Shown here: one piece after another, positions 1-9,906 of the stretch
Layout: each line of letters begins with the position of its first letter
Position numbering within the stretch: position 1 is the stretch's first letter
Assembly (NCBI GenBank): GCA_037355855.1
Contig: CM074758.1
Location: 6,359,001 to 6,423,000 of the forward strand
Reading direction: 5' to 3'
DNA length: 64,000 nucleotides
Source of the DNA: Pseudo-nitzschia pungens
Lineage: Eukaryota > Bacillariophyta > Bacillariophyceae > Bacillariales > Bacillariaceae
Made by a program: the position numbers and the translations under genes
The notes under the pieces: model-generated
Databases searched by the model: none
The model's input: only the letters and a program-made list of their open reading frames with translations
What the model was told of the DNA's origin: nothing

Positions 1-318
1 ACTTTCTTCAATCTCCTCCTCGCCACTGTTAACAAGGTGAGCCTGTTGGCAAACTACTGTTTCAGGGATGACCCTCTATGAATTGCAATGCTAGAGGATG
101 TATCTTAGGCAGATATCTCAAAAATGTTCTGCTTATTTTTATCATTTTGGTAGAAACTTCTATCTAAGTGAACACTTCATGTGATCATTTTTCTGCCACC
201 TCCTGTCATGCATGAAATCTACACCATACGTGTACACTGAAAGTCCAAGAAGAAAAGAATAACATTAGTGCGCTCAAGGAACATTATTTCATACAATATC
301 CGTAACATTTCGGCGCCT

Positions 319-1237
319 TCATGAACTTCCTAGAATTCGATTCAGGAAATTTGGGCCACCCGTTTCTGCTTCAAGAGCCGCGTCCAATTCTTCCTGTGTT
401 GGCTGCCGAATGAATTTCTTATTCTCTATCAGCCCGGCTTTCTTAAGGCGCATAGCTTGCGGGTTAGCAAGAAGAGTGAAGCCTTTCCCATCTTCATTCA
501 GAATTAGCACTTGGCCATCGAAAGGTCCGAAGCTAGCCGACTAGTTGTAAAAGAATATGTGATCAATGGTTAGCACGACGAATGTGTGTGTGGAACGATG
601 ACACAATGTTGTTTTCACTTACAGCATCATTCATGAGCGTTCTCTGATAAACGAGTAATTCGTTCTTTTCACTGTTTTCTTCCGACTGCTTCTTGAGTCT
701 TTCAATCAAAACGTTTCCTTCACTCGATTCCGCTGTCCGTGCCTCGCTATCCTTTCGTTTGACCACTTCTGTGGGTTGCCGAAAGTATTTCTGGGATTTG
801 TCGTTTTCGTTTTCCTCGGTTCGGATCTCTGTCTTCAGACATGCGCCGAGAGGGCCACGCTTGGTACAAATCATTACAGACTCGCCTGTTCCCAAGGTCG
901 GTGCTTCGGTTTCTCGTCCGTACTCATCAGCAAATACGGGAGATGACCCTAGAGTCAACACTCCAATGGCGAAACACGACACAATTGCGTGTTTGGCAAC
1001 CACATCCGACATAAAGCTCTTCACCTTCGCGTTCAAATATTCCAACGCATCGGCTTCGGTACCGGTATCAGATTCATTTCCCATAAACACGTCACCAACA
1101 ACAGACTTCGATCGAATACCATTTAGGGATGCATCTTTGACATTGAACGTCGGCGGAGCGAAGCTCGATGAAAGTGACGCTGTTCCCAGCGCCAGTGTGA
1201 TAGCAAATATTTTGCGGTTGCACATCGTGCTTTTCAT
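319..1237 (-). CDS. Plastid-targeted protein of unknown function, two exons
   Basis: Two exons are joined across an 82-bp intron (541-622; donor GTAAGT, acceptor ACAACTAG) in phase 0, giving 278 residues: exon 1 is 1237-623 and exon 2 is 540-319. The N-terminus has a hydrophobic signal-like stretch followed by SSSFAPP, close to the ASAFAP-type motif at which diatom plastid presequences are cut. A second hydrophobic segment around residues 84-102, ending SSPVFADE, resembles a thylakoid-lumen transfer signal with an AxA-like site; this is inference. The rest is charged, with a Lys/Glu-rich predicted coil before the splice site and a C-terminal segment GFTLLANPQAMRLKKAG in exon 2. I do not recognise the family. 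Without splicing the frame runs into stop after about 18 residues, which supports the intron. No neighbouring gene suggests a function. Confidence 0.8.
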
Positions 1238-1414
1238 CGTGTTCAGTCGGAACTGACTGGTTCTATCCGAATGCGATCAGCGTAGGCGGTTTTCAGAAAG
1301 TAAGTTTTAGTGTCCGAGTAATTAACTAAAATTACTTGCTAGTGTACGTTATTCTGAAGGGAAAGTTGAGGTCTAACGAGGACAATCCGACATTTTCAAG
1401 TACGTACGTACCAA

Positions 1415-1589
1415 GAACATTATGGCAATAAGTTTTTTTGAGAGAAAAATTTCCATGTTCATGCGCGTGCGCCTAATAAAATTGATGTAATTTTTAACGC
1501 TGTTTTTTTTTTTTAAATATCCACTTTAACGGCTGTAGGAGTATGTAGTACGAATGTAGAGTGTCCTCAAAACTGTCCTCAAAACGTGT
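1415..1589 (+). repeat. Truncated left arm of the GTCCTCAA foldback MITE
   Basis: It begins with the same terminal bases (GAACATTATGG) as the complete copies at 21175 and 40827. It then carries the same landmarks in the same order: the TTGAGA..AAATTTCC block, CATGCGCGT, AATAAAATTGATGTA, two AACGGCTG motifs and the first GTCCTCAAAA units. It stops after two units, so the right arm is missing. It is more diverged than the full copies and is probably an old remnant. Confidence 0.75.
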
Positions 1590-1699
1590 TGCCATACCCC
1601 AGTCTTTCTTCCTGCCCTTACATATGCAGACTTGGTGATTTTCACGCTTCCTGTCCAGTGCCATACAGTTTCTTCTTTGATACTGGAAACTTCTCCTGC

Positions 1700-1969
1700 T
1701 ATCTTTCATCCCTTGTTACCCCCTAAGTCCTTCTTCTTTGGGACTTGCCTGCTGTTTCTTTCCCTGTTTGTTGTTTAAGGTTTGTTTTGCCTTTGTCATT
1801 CTACAACTTAGGGTCCTGATTCTTTGATTAAGGCAATGTTAAAGTCTGGTTACAAACTGAGTAATTGATGTCTACCTTTGGTGATTTTAGTGATCCACCT
1901 TTGGTGATTTTAGTGATCCACCGTTGGTGGTTAAAGTTACTTAAATATGTATATTATTATTATTATTGT
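1700..1969 (+). mobile_element. LINE 3'-end fragment
   Basis: This segment matches the 3' untranslated end of the LINE at 28970-33430. It has a CCCTGTTTG..AAGGTTTG stretch, a TTCTACAACTTAGGGTCCTGA block, the hairpin AGTCTGGTTACAAACT, CACC..GGTG hairpins (here partly duplicated in 25-bp steps) and a terminal (TTA)n tail. No coding sequence remains. The left border is approximate because the sequence fades into unrelated DNA. Confidence 0.7.
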
Positions 1970-2294
1970 GCAATTTTTGGCTTACTTACGTAATTGATTG
2001 TGTAATGGATTAATTATGCATGTGTGTAATTGTTTTTATTATGTGAGTAATTATGAATAGTACATCAAAAATCAAGGGAAATGATCTACCAAAGAACTGA
2101 AGAGACTACGTTTATTGCTTCTATTTCCAAGTGCTCTGGTCTAGACTGCTCATGTGGTTGATGATAAACTGAGACGTAATGTTGTTGGTCAACTTGAGAT
2201 GAATTCAGACATTGTATTTGCTCCAGGTGCTGAGGTAGCTGCGGAGCAGAATGGTGAGGCTCTGGATATGATCAAGGTCTGTTATAAACCCCTG

Positions 2295-2389
2295 TACTAC
2301 AAAGTTCTTAACAGCTGTCCTCAAGTCCATGTAGAAATTAGTACATAGGCGCGTAGAACCGACGGACAGCTGTTAGGAATTCTGTAGTA
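2295..2389. repeat. 95-bp palindromic MITE, copy 1
   Basis: A short sequence with terminal inverted repeats of about 25-28 bp, starting TACTACAAAG and ending CTGTAGTA, with inner arms ACAGCTGTCC and GGACAGCTGT. A second copy of exactly the same length lies at 35702-35796. The centre GTAGAAATTAGTA is conserved between the copies. Confidence 0.75.
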
Positions 2390-3019
2390 ACTTAGCTTTG
2401 GACTTGTTAAGCATCAGGAGCAGATCAGTGTGCTCTCCCAGGTGGACTTGATTCTATTTTTGCTTGCTGGACTCCAAATGTAGACGTGCATGATGCCCTT
2501 GGTGTCTTCTGGATCAAAGTACATTTCAGTGAAGGCTTTGAAGGTTTCTTCTTCTGTTATAATTGTGTTCAATCTGGGCCAGCACTCTCAATTTACTTTG
2601 AGCATCAACACAAAGATAGCGTGAAAAGTATTTGATATTAACGGCCTACAATGTTAAGATCTTGAGCAGCATTCAGTGATTTACCCTACTACTGTAGAGC
2701 CCCCTACCAGCTTCCATTTCAACTCTGGTACATACTTGTAATTTGCATACACATACTACATATTACTGAGCTTGATGCCATTTGTTGTCTTGGGCTTGTC
2801 TTGTTTTGGTTATGTATGTAAGACTCTACAGTAGTAACATTATTTGGATTAAATGCTTCTCCGAAGTACAAATGGCTCAGATTTACATGGAGGGCCCTTC
2901 TCCTTGCTTTGCAAACAAATACATCTGCATTTGTTTGATTGCCAAACCAACCAGTGAGACGATGCCAAATCAATGCCATGAGTAGAAAATGCTGGAAAGT
3001 GGTGCCTGGTAACTGCTCT
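2390..3019. other. No gene recognised
   Basis: The stretch is AT-rich and has only short open frames with no recognisable protein and no clear repeat. I see nothing supportable here. Confidence 0.5.
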
Positions 3020-3272
3020 TCAATGGATACTACTACAAGTCCGACAACAATTGAGAATTTTCAAATTCCTGCCAAAATTACCACCAATGAACCACTAGTG
3101 AACCACCAAGTGACCGGGTAGGAACACATACCAAAAATAAAAATTCTCTCTGTAATAGCCAAATTCCTATAACCCTTTATAGTATGCTATTTTGTTAGTG
3201 GAAACGCATTCTTTGAGTGCCTTTCCAATCTCTTTGTAAAAATCACATTTTTGGTGTTCGCAAACTTACTTT
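3020..3272 (+). repeat. About 250-bp dispersed repeat, copy 1
   Basis: The reverse complement recurs at 33590-33835 with many substitutions. Shared landmarks are GTCCGACAACA, GAATTTTC, ATTACCAC, ACCACTAGTG, TTGTTAGTGGAAAC and AATCACATTTTT. No long terminal inverted repeat or coding capacity is visible. It could be an old MITE or a fragment of a larger element. Confidence 0.6.
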
Positions 3273-3686
3273 ACGGGCATCGGACTTCCAAAATGTGGCT
3301 CTAGCAATCAAGAGCAAGATGGTATCACACTTGCAATTAATAAATTGTATTGTTAGTAATTATCTATAATTAGTTGTATATTGTCGACTGCTGTATATTG
3401 TCGTGTCATTGTAGATTGTCGTGTCGTGGTAGATTGTCAATTGTCAATTGTTGATTACTCTTGCTGGAGAGTAAGTGTGGTGTTTTAATGTTGCCACCAA
3501 CAAAGCTGCTGCTTGCTGTTGTTTGTTGCTGTTGTTTGCTGCTGTTTGCTGCTGAAGTGGATCGATTCAGCAGAGTGGTGGATCGATCCACTCATGTTTG
3601 CGTTCCGGACTTTCGTGTACCGGTATGTTCGATATCCAGACTTGTAGACCTAGAATAGCTAAAGAGAGGTCCAACGCCTCTGAGTC

Positions 3687-4045
3687 CCAGCAGTTCTTCT
3701 ATACTTTGTGGCGCCGGTCGACTTCAATCCCAGGAATTGACACGTCCGCCAACTTCAATCCCAGGAGTTGACGCGTTTGCCGACTTCAGTCCCAGCAGTT
3801 CTTCTAAACTTTGCGGCGCCAGTCGACTTCAATCCCACCATCTGGATGTCCAAGGTTTTCTATTGTACCTATGTTCACTATCCACCAATGGAGATGGATA
3901 TAATTGATTCTCACAAGTGTTCTGTACTTAAGACGTGGGAGTGATCGACAGCCAGTGCTATTGGGTACAATCGAAAACCTATTCCAAAGCAACTAGAGCA
4001 AACTAGAGCAAACTGGAGCAAACTGGAGCAAACTGGAGCAAACTC
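3687..4045. repeat. Short local tandem repeats
   Basis: A block of about 48 bp containing CAGCAGTTCTTCT, CTTTG.GGCGCC and GTCGACTTCAATCCCA occurs at 3687-3734 and 3791-3838, with shorter related units (ACTTCAATCCCAGGA) between. Further on, an 11-bp unit GAGCAAACTGG is repeated about five times at 3990-4042. No gene is seen. Confidence 0.6.
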
Positions 4046-4142
4046 TAATTCATTATTTCTATTTTTGCAACTCTGTAAAAGCAAATCTAAACTACCACTA
4101 AGGAATACAACCAAAATTGAAATCAACAATGGTGGAGACTCA

Positions 4143-4421
4143 TGTAACATGCTAGCGTAGGCTGGTACAGTTAGGAATTAATAATTAACCGAATCCCACA
4201 TGGGATTCAATTGATATATATAAGGTATCCATGTATGGATATCTGGTATGTATGAACAGGCAAGCATAAGAGAGCGATCGTATGATTAAGGTTACATACA
4301 GAATATATGTTATATACAGGGATGTATATTATATGAAGAGATCGCGATGGCATCATCGCTCATTATTTCCTCTCTTTGTTTTGAATCCCATCTTGTAAAG
4401 TGAAATAACACACAATTATTC
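4143..4421 (+). repeat. B1 5' LTR, first 279 bp
   Basis: It aligns with the 3' LTR at 24561 up to ..CACACAATTATTC. There it is cut by element A1. TATTC (4417-4421) is repeated at 20281-20285 on the far side of A1, where the LTR resumes. Confidence 0.93.
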
Positions 4422-4609
4422 TGCCATACCCCGGGTCTACTAGTGATTAGAAATAGTAGTGATATGCAAATTGTAAGCTCTATTGGTTAGTCTATTTGTT
4501 ACAGCTCCAAGAGTGCTCTGAATCGGTGATTCTGTCGACTCGCTGATTATTTTTATCCTTATCCTTAATCCAGTCCTGAACGGACTCGTGACTGTTCTGG
4601 TGCACGGCA
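4422..4609 (-). repeat. A1 3' LTR
   Basis: 188 bp, the partner of 20093-20280, with two differences (gtagTgat/gtagCgat and cggTgatt/cggCgatt). The purine-rich ATGGAGGAGTA, the likely polypurine tract, lies immediately upstream in the element's sense at 4610-4620. Confidence 0.93.
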
Positions 4610-5480
4610 TACTCCTCCATGGGACTGTTGCGGTTTAATGGGATCCCTGTAATAATAGGGATGGACTCTCCTAATGTTAACCCGGTCGGTTACAAAGGGA
4701 GCAGTTTCAATAGTTACAGTTCCATTGTCATGGGCCTTGAGCACCTTGTAAGGTCCTTGTCGTGGGAAGGATAGTTTCGGAATAATGCCCTTCCTTTCCA
4801 GGGTGACATAGTCTCCTTCCTTATAGACATGGGGGATCCTCTTCCGGTTCTCCCTGACGTTGCTCTTGTGGGTGCTTCTCTGCTTCCTTGCTTGGATTGC
4901 TTCCCAATCCACTGGAAAGTTCACCGGCATGAACATGTCCCTTCCAAACACCAACTGTGCCGGGGAGTATCCCAGGGTGGTGTGGATGGCGCTTCTGATA
5001 GCATATGCTGCCTTGGTGGTGAATTCCTCGAAAGGGTCCTTCTCGTGGAGGTCCCTTTCCTCCAAGTTGAATGATAGTAGGCAGTCCTTAAGCACCTGGT
5101 GGATCCTCTCCAGTACAGCATTGGATTGTGGGTTCCAGGCGCCACTGACTTTTCTTTTCATGCCCATGTTCTCACAGAGCTCTTGGAACTCTGCTTTGAA
5201 TTCACTCCCGCCGTCAAAGCCAATTTCCTTTGGGCGCGGATATCTTGCTAGCCAGGTACTGTCCAACAAATGTTGAGTCTCTGCTGCATTTGGGGAGTCC
5301 TTCAGGTGAGCCAGTTCAAACCATCCGGTTACTGGGTCCACCATGGTGAGGACATGAATTTGGTAGTCTTTACCATTCTTGTTGTGGACAGTTGCAGGTC
5401 CCCAGAGGTCCACGTTGACTCTCTGCCATTTGGTAACCTCAGCTGCTTTTTCCGGCAGTAGTCCATACTTCTTCCGGCCA
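4565..5480 (-). pseudogene. A1 integrase, 3' part of pol separated by A2
   Basis: This is the continuation of the A1 pol after the A2 insertion. It starts GRKKYGLLPEKAAEVTKW and holds the gypsy integrase core. The catalytic acidic residues are visible in VDLWGPATV, FDGGSEF and NAVLERIHQ, about 50-60 residues apart as in the D,D-35-E family. A C-terminal GPYKVLKAHDNGTV matches the GPY/F module of Ty3/gypsy integrases. Unlike A2, whose pol ends DPIKS, this copy reads a few residues into its own LTR before stopping. It cannot be translated as a unit with the rest of A1 pol, which lies 10 kb away at 15515-17928. Confidence 0.88.
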
Positions 5481-5669
5481 TGCCGTGCACCAAAATACAG
5501 TCACGAGCGCACACGGGACTGGATTAAGGATAAGGATAAAAACAATCGGCGAGTCGACAGAATCGCTGATTCGGAGGGCTCTTAGAACTGTAGCAAATAG
5601 ACTAATCAATAGAGCTCACAATTTGCATATCACTACTATTCTAATCACTAGTAGACCCGGGGTATGGCA
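5481..5669 (+). repeat. A2 5' LTR
   Basis: Starts TGCCGTGCACC and ends GGGGTATGGCA. It is identical by eye to 15321-15509. The ends TGCC/GGCA are themselves an inverted repeat. Confidence 0.93.
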
Positions 5670-5683
5670 TGATTTTAAAATCA
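5670..5683. promoter_or_regulatory. 14-bp palindrome at the family A primer-binding position
   Basis: TGATTTTAAAATCA is a perfect dyad starting on the first base after the 5' LTR, where a primer-binding site is expected. The same sequence is at the same position in A1 (20079-20092), A3 (48227-48240) and A4 (50580-50593). It does not begin with TGG, so ordinary tRNA 3'-end priming is not indicated. Confidence 0.8.
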
Positions 5684-5691
5684 AGCTGAGC

Positions 5692-7730
5692 ACAATTTGC
5701 GCGAAGCGCATTTTGTCCGACGTTCCGATGTTCCAGTACTAAAAATACGTAGATTTCTACACAACTTTACCATGCGATATCTCGCTCCCTTATACACCCC
5801 CAATCACAACCCCAGGACCTACATGTATTAACCAAGACCTGCGCTCTTCGTTTCTGCTATCGGTTCAGTTGCTGGATGCTTCGTTTGGTTGCTTTGGTTG
5901 CCAATTCACCACTCGGCGGCCGATCGAGCAGCAGCAGCAGCAGCAGCAAACCGACACATAATTTTCTACAGCACTTCCAGTACAGATTCTACCGTACAGC
6001 AAAACCGACAACAACGTTGTATTTCTGCTTCGATCTGTTTCCCAGCTCCATTCCAAGGCCCTTAAGTATATCTTATACTTAATGTTCTACACTGTTTCCA
6101 AGCTGCTTAAGTGATTCTCACTTAATGTTCTACATTCTTCGAAGTTCCTTGCTGAGTCCTCTTAAGTCTTTTCAAGTCGAAGTTCACGAACAGCCCCTTC
6201 CACTGTAGGAATCTTTTTTTAAAAAAAAAGAAATTCTGTCATCTGTTTTCAAGTCCATTGCCCTGCTGGACCCTAAGTGTTTTCACTTATGGTCCTACTG
6301 TTTCTTGACCCAAGCCCCAAAGCCGCTAAGTACAGTTTGCTTAAGGCTCCACCACCTACATAACCCTCTCAGGTGTACTGTATAAATGTCATCTGTTTCC
6401 AAGTCTACTGCCCTGATGGACCCTAAGTGTTTTCGCTTATGGTCCTACTGTTTCCTGACCCAAGCCCTAAAGCCACTAAGTACAGTTTGCTTAAGGCTCC
6501 CCTACCTACATATACCTCTCAGATGCATTCTTCAACTGTCATCTGTTTTCAAGTCTACTGCCCTGATGGACCATAAGTGTTTTCGCTTATGGTCCTACTG
6601 TCTCCTTACCCAAGCCCCAAAGCCGCTAAGTACAGCTTGCTTAAGGCTCTCCTACCTACATATACCTCTCAGATGCACACTTCAACTGTCATCTGTTTTC
6701 AAGTCTACTGCCCTGCTGGACCATAAGTGTTCTCACTTAAGGTCCTACTATTTCCTGACCCAAGCCCCAAAGCCGCTAAGTACAGCTTGCTTAAGGCTCT
6801 CCTACCTACATAACCCTCTCAGATGCACACTTCAACTGTCATCTGTTTTCAAGTCTACTGCCCTGATAGTCCATAATTGTTTTTGATTATGGACCTACTG
6901 TTTTTATGACCCAAGCCCCAAAGCTGCTAAGTACATGTTACTTAACGCACCACCACCTACATATACCCCTCCAGTTCACAGTACAGCAGAGACCTGTTTT
7001 CAAGCCTACAGCCCTGATGGTCCATAAGTGTTTTCACTTAAAGGCCCTGTTTCCAAGCTACTACAGGAGAGCAAGTTCAAGTTCGAACAGAAGGCCAGCT
7101 GTTACGAATTTGAATTTGGTAGTAGGCTCCACCGCCTCTACTTGTTTCTGGCTACTACTAAGTTCGAACAGGAGGACAGCTGTTCTGAATTTGGTAGTAG
7201 GCTCTGTACTTTATGTACCATACAGTGGTAAGGAATGTGGTTCGGGATGTGTTTGGGGATGACTACTCGCATTACTGGTGATGCTGCAATCCAGCATTCA
7301 GAGAGGAGTTTTGCTTTTGTACGCTGACCACTAGCATTACAGATACCATGTATCTAGTCAGGGTTTTGCTTGTGTCAGCTGACCACTAGCATTACGGATG
7401 CTGCACACCAGCATTGGAGGGACAGTTTTGCTTGTGTCTTTCCCTTTCACGTTCTTGTTACCCCGTTTCCTGTACGCTTTGCAACAGCAGTGTCTGTTGT
7501 GCTCTGGACTGGTTCGTTTTTTTCCTGTTTCTTACCAAGGTTCGTTTGCAAAATAGCCGTCCTTACAACCTGGGGCCTATTCCCCATGGTTGAGGTGGCG
7601 CGTCGTTCTACAACTTGGGGCCTAACCTCTCTTCGATTGAGGCGACGATAAAGTCTGGTTACAGACTGAGTAGCTTTTAACCACCTTCGGTGGATTTTCC
7701 TACTTAAATAAGTATATTATTATTATTATT
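5692..7730 (+). mobile_element. LINE-like non-autonomous element E, copy 1, in the A2 leader
   Basis: The insertion splits the A leader. TTTAAAATCAAGCTGAGC occurs at both edges (15-18 bp duplication, 5674-5691 and 7729-7746), the long variable type made by target-primed reverse transcription. The 3' end matches the LINE at 28970-33430: AGTCTGGTTACAGACT hairpin, CCACCTTCGGTGG hairpin and (TTA)n tail. The 5' end (ACAATTTGCG..TTTTGTCCGACGTTCCGATG) recurs at 62998. Between lie tandem repeats. No RT or endonuclease reading frame is present, so it is probably a deletion derivative mobilised by a full LINE. Confidence 0.8.
6236..7060 (+). repeat. About 150-bp tandem repeats inside E
   Basis: Five units start near 6236, 6388, 6538, 6688 and 6838, with a degraded sixth near 6990. 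Each carries TCATCTGTTTTCAAG, a TAAGTGTTTTCACTTA hairpin, GACCCAAGCCCCAAAGC and a TTGCTTAAGGC block. They happen to leave a 166-codon open frame (6386-6886), which I take as a by-product of the repeat period, not a gene. Confidence 0.8.
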
Positions 7731-8466
7731 TAAAATCAAGCTGAGCGCTGATGACCATGAGCAGAAAGGACCGATCGGACCAGGGACCAACGGATCCGAA
7801 AGACTGCCAAAAATGGAGGCGCAGAGAAGCAAAACAGGGAGAAGGATATCCAGTGTCTGCAGCACAAGGAAGACCGACCCCAGCAACTGTTAGCGCCCAA
7901 AGAAGGGAGCAACAGCAGCAACAGAGACACCTGAGTACCTAAACAGGACCATGGTCGACAACAGAAATAATCGAAAAACACGAAAACATGTGCCGAAAAA
8001 GTGACACATAAATCAGTGAGTGGACTAATTGGACCAACACTGAGTGGAGGGACAGACCGCAAGCGGATGCCAACCAAAATCGAAATATACGGATATCCGG
8101 AAAGGTATATAACCAAATACCCGAACACCACTAATCCCACGGGATACGGGAAGTGGGACCGGCCCGGTGACAGCTTAAGAAAGAAGCAACGCCGGAGAAC
8201 CACGGGAATCGAATCCCACGAAATAAAAACAGAAACAACTCCGGGGAACCACAGGATTCCCGTGAGCTAAAGAGAGAAACAACTCCCACCACTGAACAGA
8301 CCAGGGGGAAAAACCAGTTATAACATGAGTTATCACGAGAAACAGCAAAAATCCAGCAAAAGGACTGGAAGAGCTGAGCAATCATTCTTGCTCAGTTCAG
8401 CGCAAAACAACGAGATAACGAGTAGTATAACTAAATTAAACCTAATAGAAAACTGATTAACCCACC

Positions 8467-9906
8467 ATGGCAACCAAAGGAACTAAACTGAAGCCCTTTA
8501 ACATCACTCGGGAGGACTGGCCAGAGGACGCCACCACTGTAAAGATGAGTGTAGACAGCGAGAAGGGTGGAATCGCATTCAGCGACTACCTGAAAGTTCT
8601 CAATGGTACTGAGAGACCAGAACTCTTCCTCATCTGGAAGAGAGACTTTGACCAGAAAATTGCTGGCAATGACAAACTCCACGGAGACCAGAAACTGGAC
8701 GTTCTACTGAGAATCCTCTCTAATGAGGCACTCGCACTTGTCCAGCGAACGCTCACTCGGACCTACTTGGCCGAACCGACCCACAAGGTCCACCACACCA
8801 GACGGGTCCAGAAAAAGATCCAGGAAATCGAGCAAAGGGACCAAGCAAACATACTACTATCAATGGGGCAAGACGCCACCGAAACTCCCACGGGAGCCTC
8901 CAAGGAGACGGCGACGGAGAAATCCCCAAACGCCAACAAAACCGACACAGCCACGGCGCGATCGGACAAAGAATCGGAGACCGACAACCTCGAGTCTCCA
9001 ATCCCAAAGAAAAAGGTCACAAGCGCCCTCACCCAGTACTACCAATCCCAGGAGTACAGGAGGGATATCATGGAAGAATGCATGCATGTCCTCAAGCTCA
9101 AAATCTTTGGCAACGACCAAAACGGCAAGCGCTCTTATATCGTCCTCCGACGATTCATGCGAGGCATGCGCGTCGACCTCAAACATGGCATCAGAGCCTG
9201 GGCCAATCGAATGGCCGAACTCCAAAGCTATCTCCCAGAATGCCTCTGGGAATGTGGCAGTGACCAAATGGAAACACCAAGAAGTTTCACCCAAGGAGAA
9301 TTGAAGGAAATCTTGGATTCCAACATGACCCACTCCCAACGCGAGAAGCTGGAACACATTGGATGGGACCTCTACACCCAATCCTTTAACACCACCATCG
9401 ACAAGCTCGAAAACCTGGAAATCACCATCCGGAAGGAAGCAATAATGCAACAACGCATCACCGACCTCGAAAAGCAGACTGGCGTCACCAAGAAGACCCC
9501 CAAGGCCGCATCTGGGGGAGGAAACCACCACGGGAAGTCCCCTGGCAAAAAGAAGCGACCTGTGGACAACAGCAACAAACAGCTATGCAAGACCTGTGGC
9601 AAGGTCCATGCCGGCAAATGCTGGAAACTAACCGGTGGTCCCCACAAGAAGGGGAAGTTCGACCGGGAAACCATCAACCTGCTCAAGGAGCACTTTGTGG
9701 CAAAAGAACAAGACTCAGACACTGAGCAACACTCCAAACCCCACTGGGGAAGGAACCTATCGAACCACGAGTACTCTTATGTACTGGCCACGGCCCAAGC
9801 TGACCACGACGTCTCTGATGACGAGATCGACATCTCCGAACGGGAACTCAAAGAGTACAGACGAAAGTACAGAAAGACCTTTAAAAAGAAAGGATCCCAT
9901 AACTGA
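8467..9906 (+). CDS. A2 gag polyprotein
   Basis: 479 residues, intact. It begins MATKGTKLKPFNITREDW in a good context (CCCACCATGG). The N-terminal half is the conserved capsid-like region shared by A1, A3 and A4 (GTERPELFLIWKRDFDQKI). A variable Thr/Lys-rich linker follows at about residues 130-180, then a second conserved block (ECMHVLKLKIFGNDQNGKRSY) and a predicted coiled coil near residues 320-345. A single zinc knuckle of form CX2CX3HX3C (CKTCGKVHAGKC) is at about residues 379-390. The C-terminus is acidic then basic (KKKGSHN). It ends at UGA, and pol follows in the same frame. The expected role is the structural shell protein of the retrotransposon particle. Confidence 0.88.
   Translation: MATKGTKLKPFNITREDWPEDATTVKMSVDSEKGGIAFSDYLKVLNGTERPELFLIWKRDFDQKIAGNDKLHGDQKLDVLLRILSNEALALVQRTLTRTYLAEPTHKVHHTRRVQKKIQEIEQRDQANILLSMGQDATETPTGASKETATEKSPNANKTDTATARSDKESETDNLESPIPKKKVTSALTQYYQSQEYRRDIMEECMHVLKLKIFGNDQNGKRSYIVLRRFMRGMRVDLKHGIRAWANRMAELQSYLPECLWECGSDQMETPRSFTQGELKEILDSNMTHSQREKLEHIGWDLYTQSFNTTIDKLENLEITIRKEAIMQQRITDLEKQTGVTKKTPKAASGGGNHHGKSPGKKKRPVDNSNKQLCKTCGKVHAGKCWKLTGGPHKKGKFDRETINLLKEHFVAKEQDSDTEQHSKPHWGRNLSNHEYSYVLATAQADHDVSDDEIDISERELKEYRRKYRKTFKKKGSHN

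Noticed and set aside
1590..1600. TGCCATACCCC resembling the start of an A LTR
   Set aside because: Only 11 bases match and the following sequence is unrelated to the LTR.
2154..2348. 64-codon open frame as a small gene
   Set aside because: Its 3' part lies in the 95-bp MITE and no family or splice partner is visible.
6386..6886. 166-codon open frame with internal repeats
   Set aside because: It follows the 150-bp DNA repeat of element E; the unit length is divisible by three by chance, and no protein signature or start context is present.
8860..9531. 223-codon antisense frame in A2 gag
   Set aside because: It is the complement of a well-supported gag; codon bias of the sense strand leaves the antisense open.
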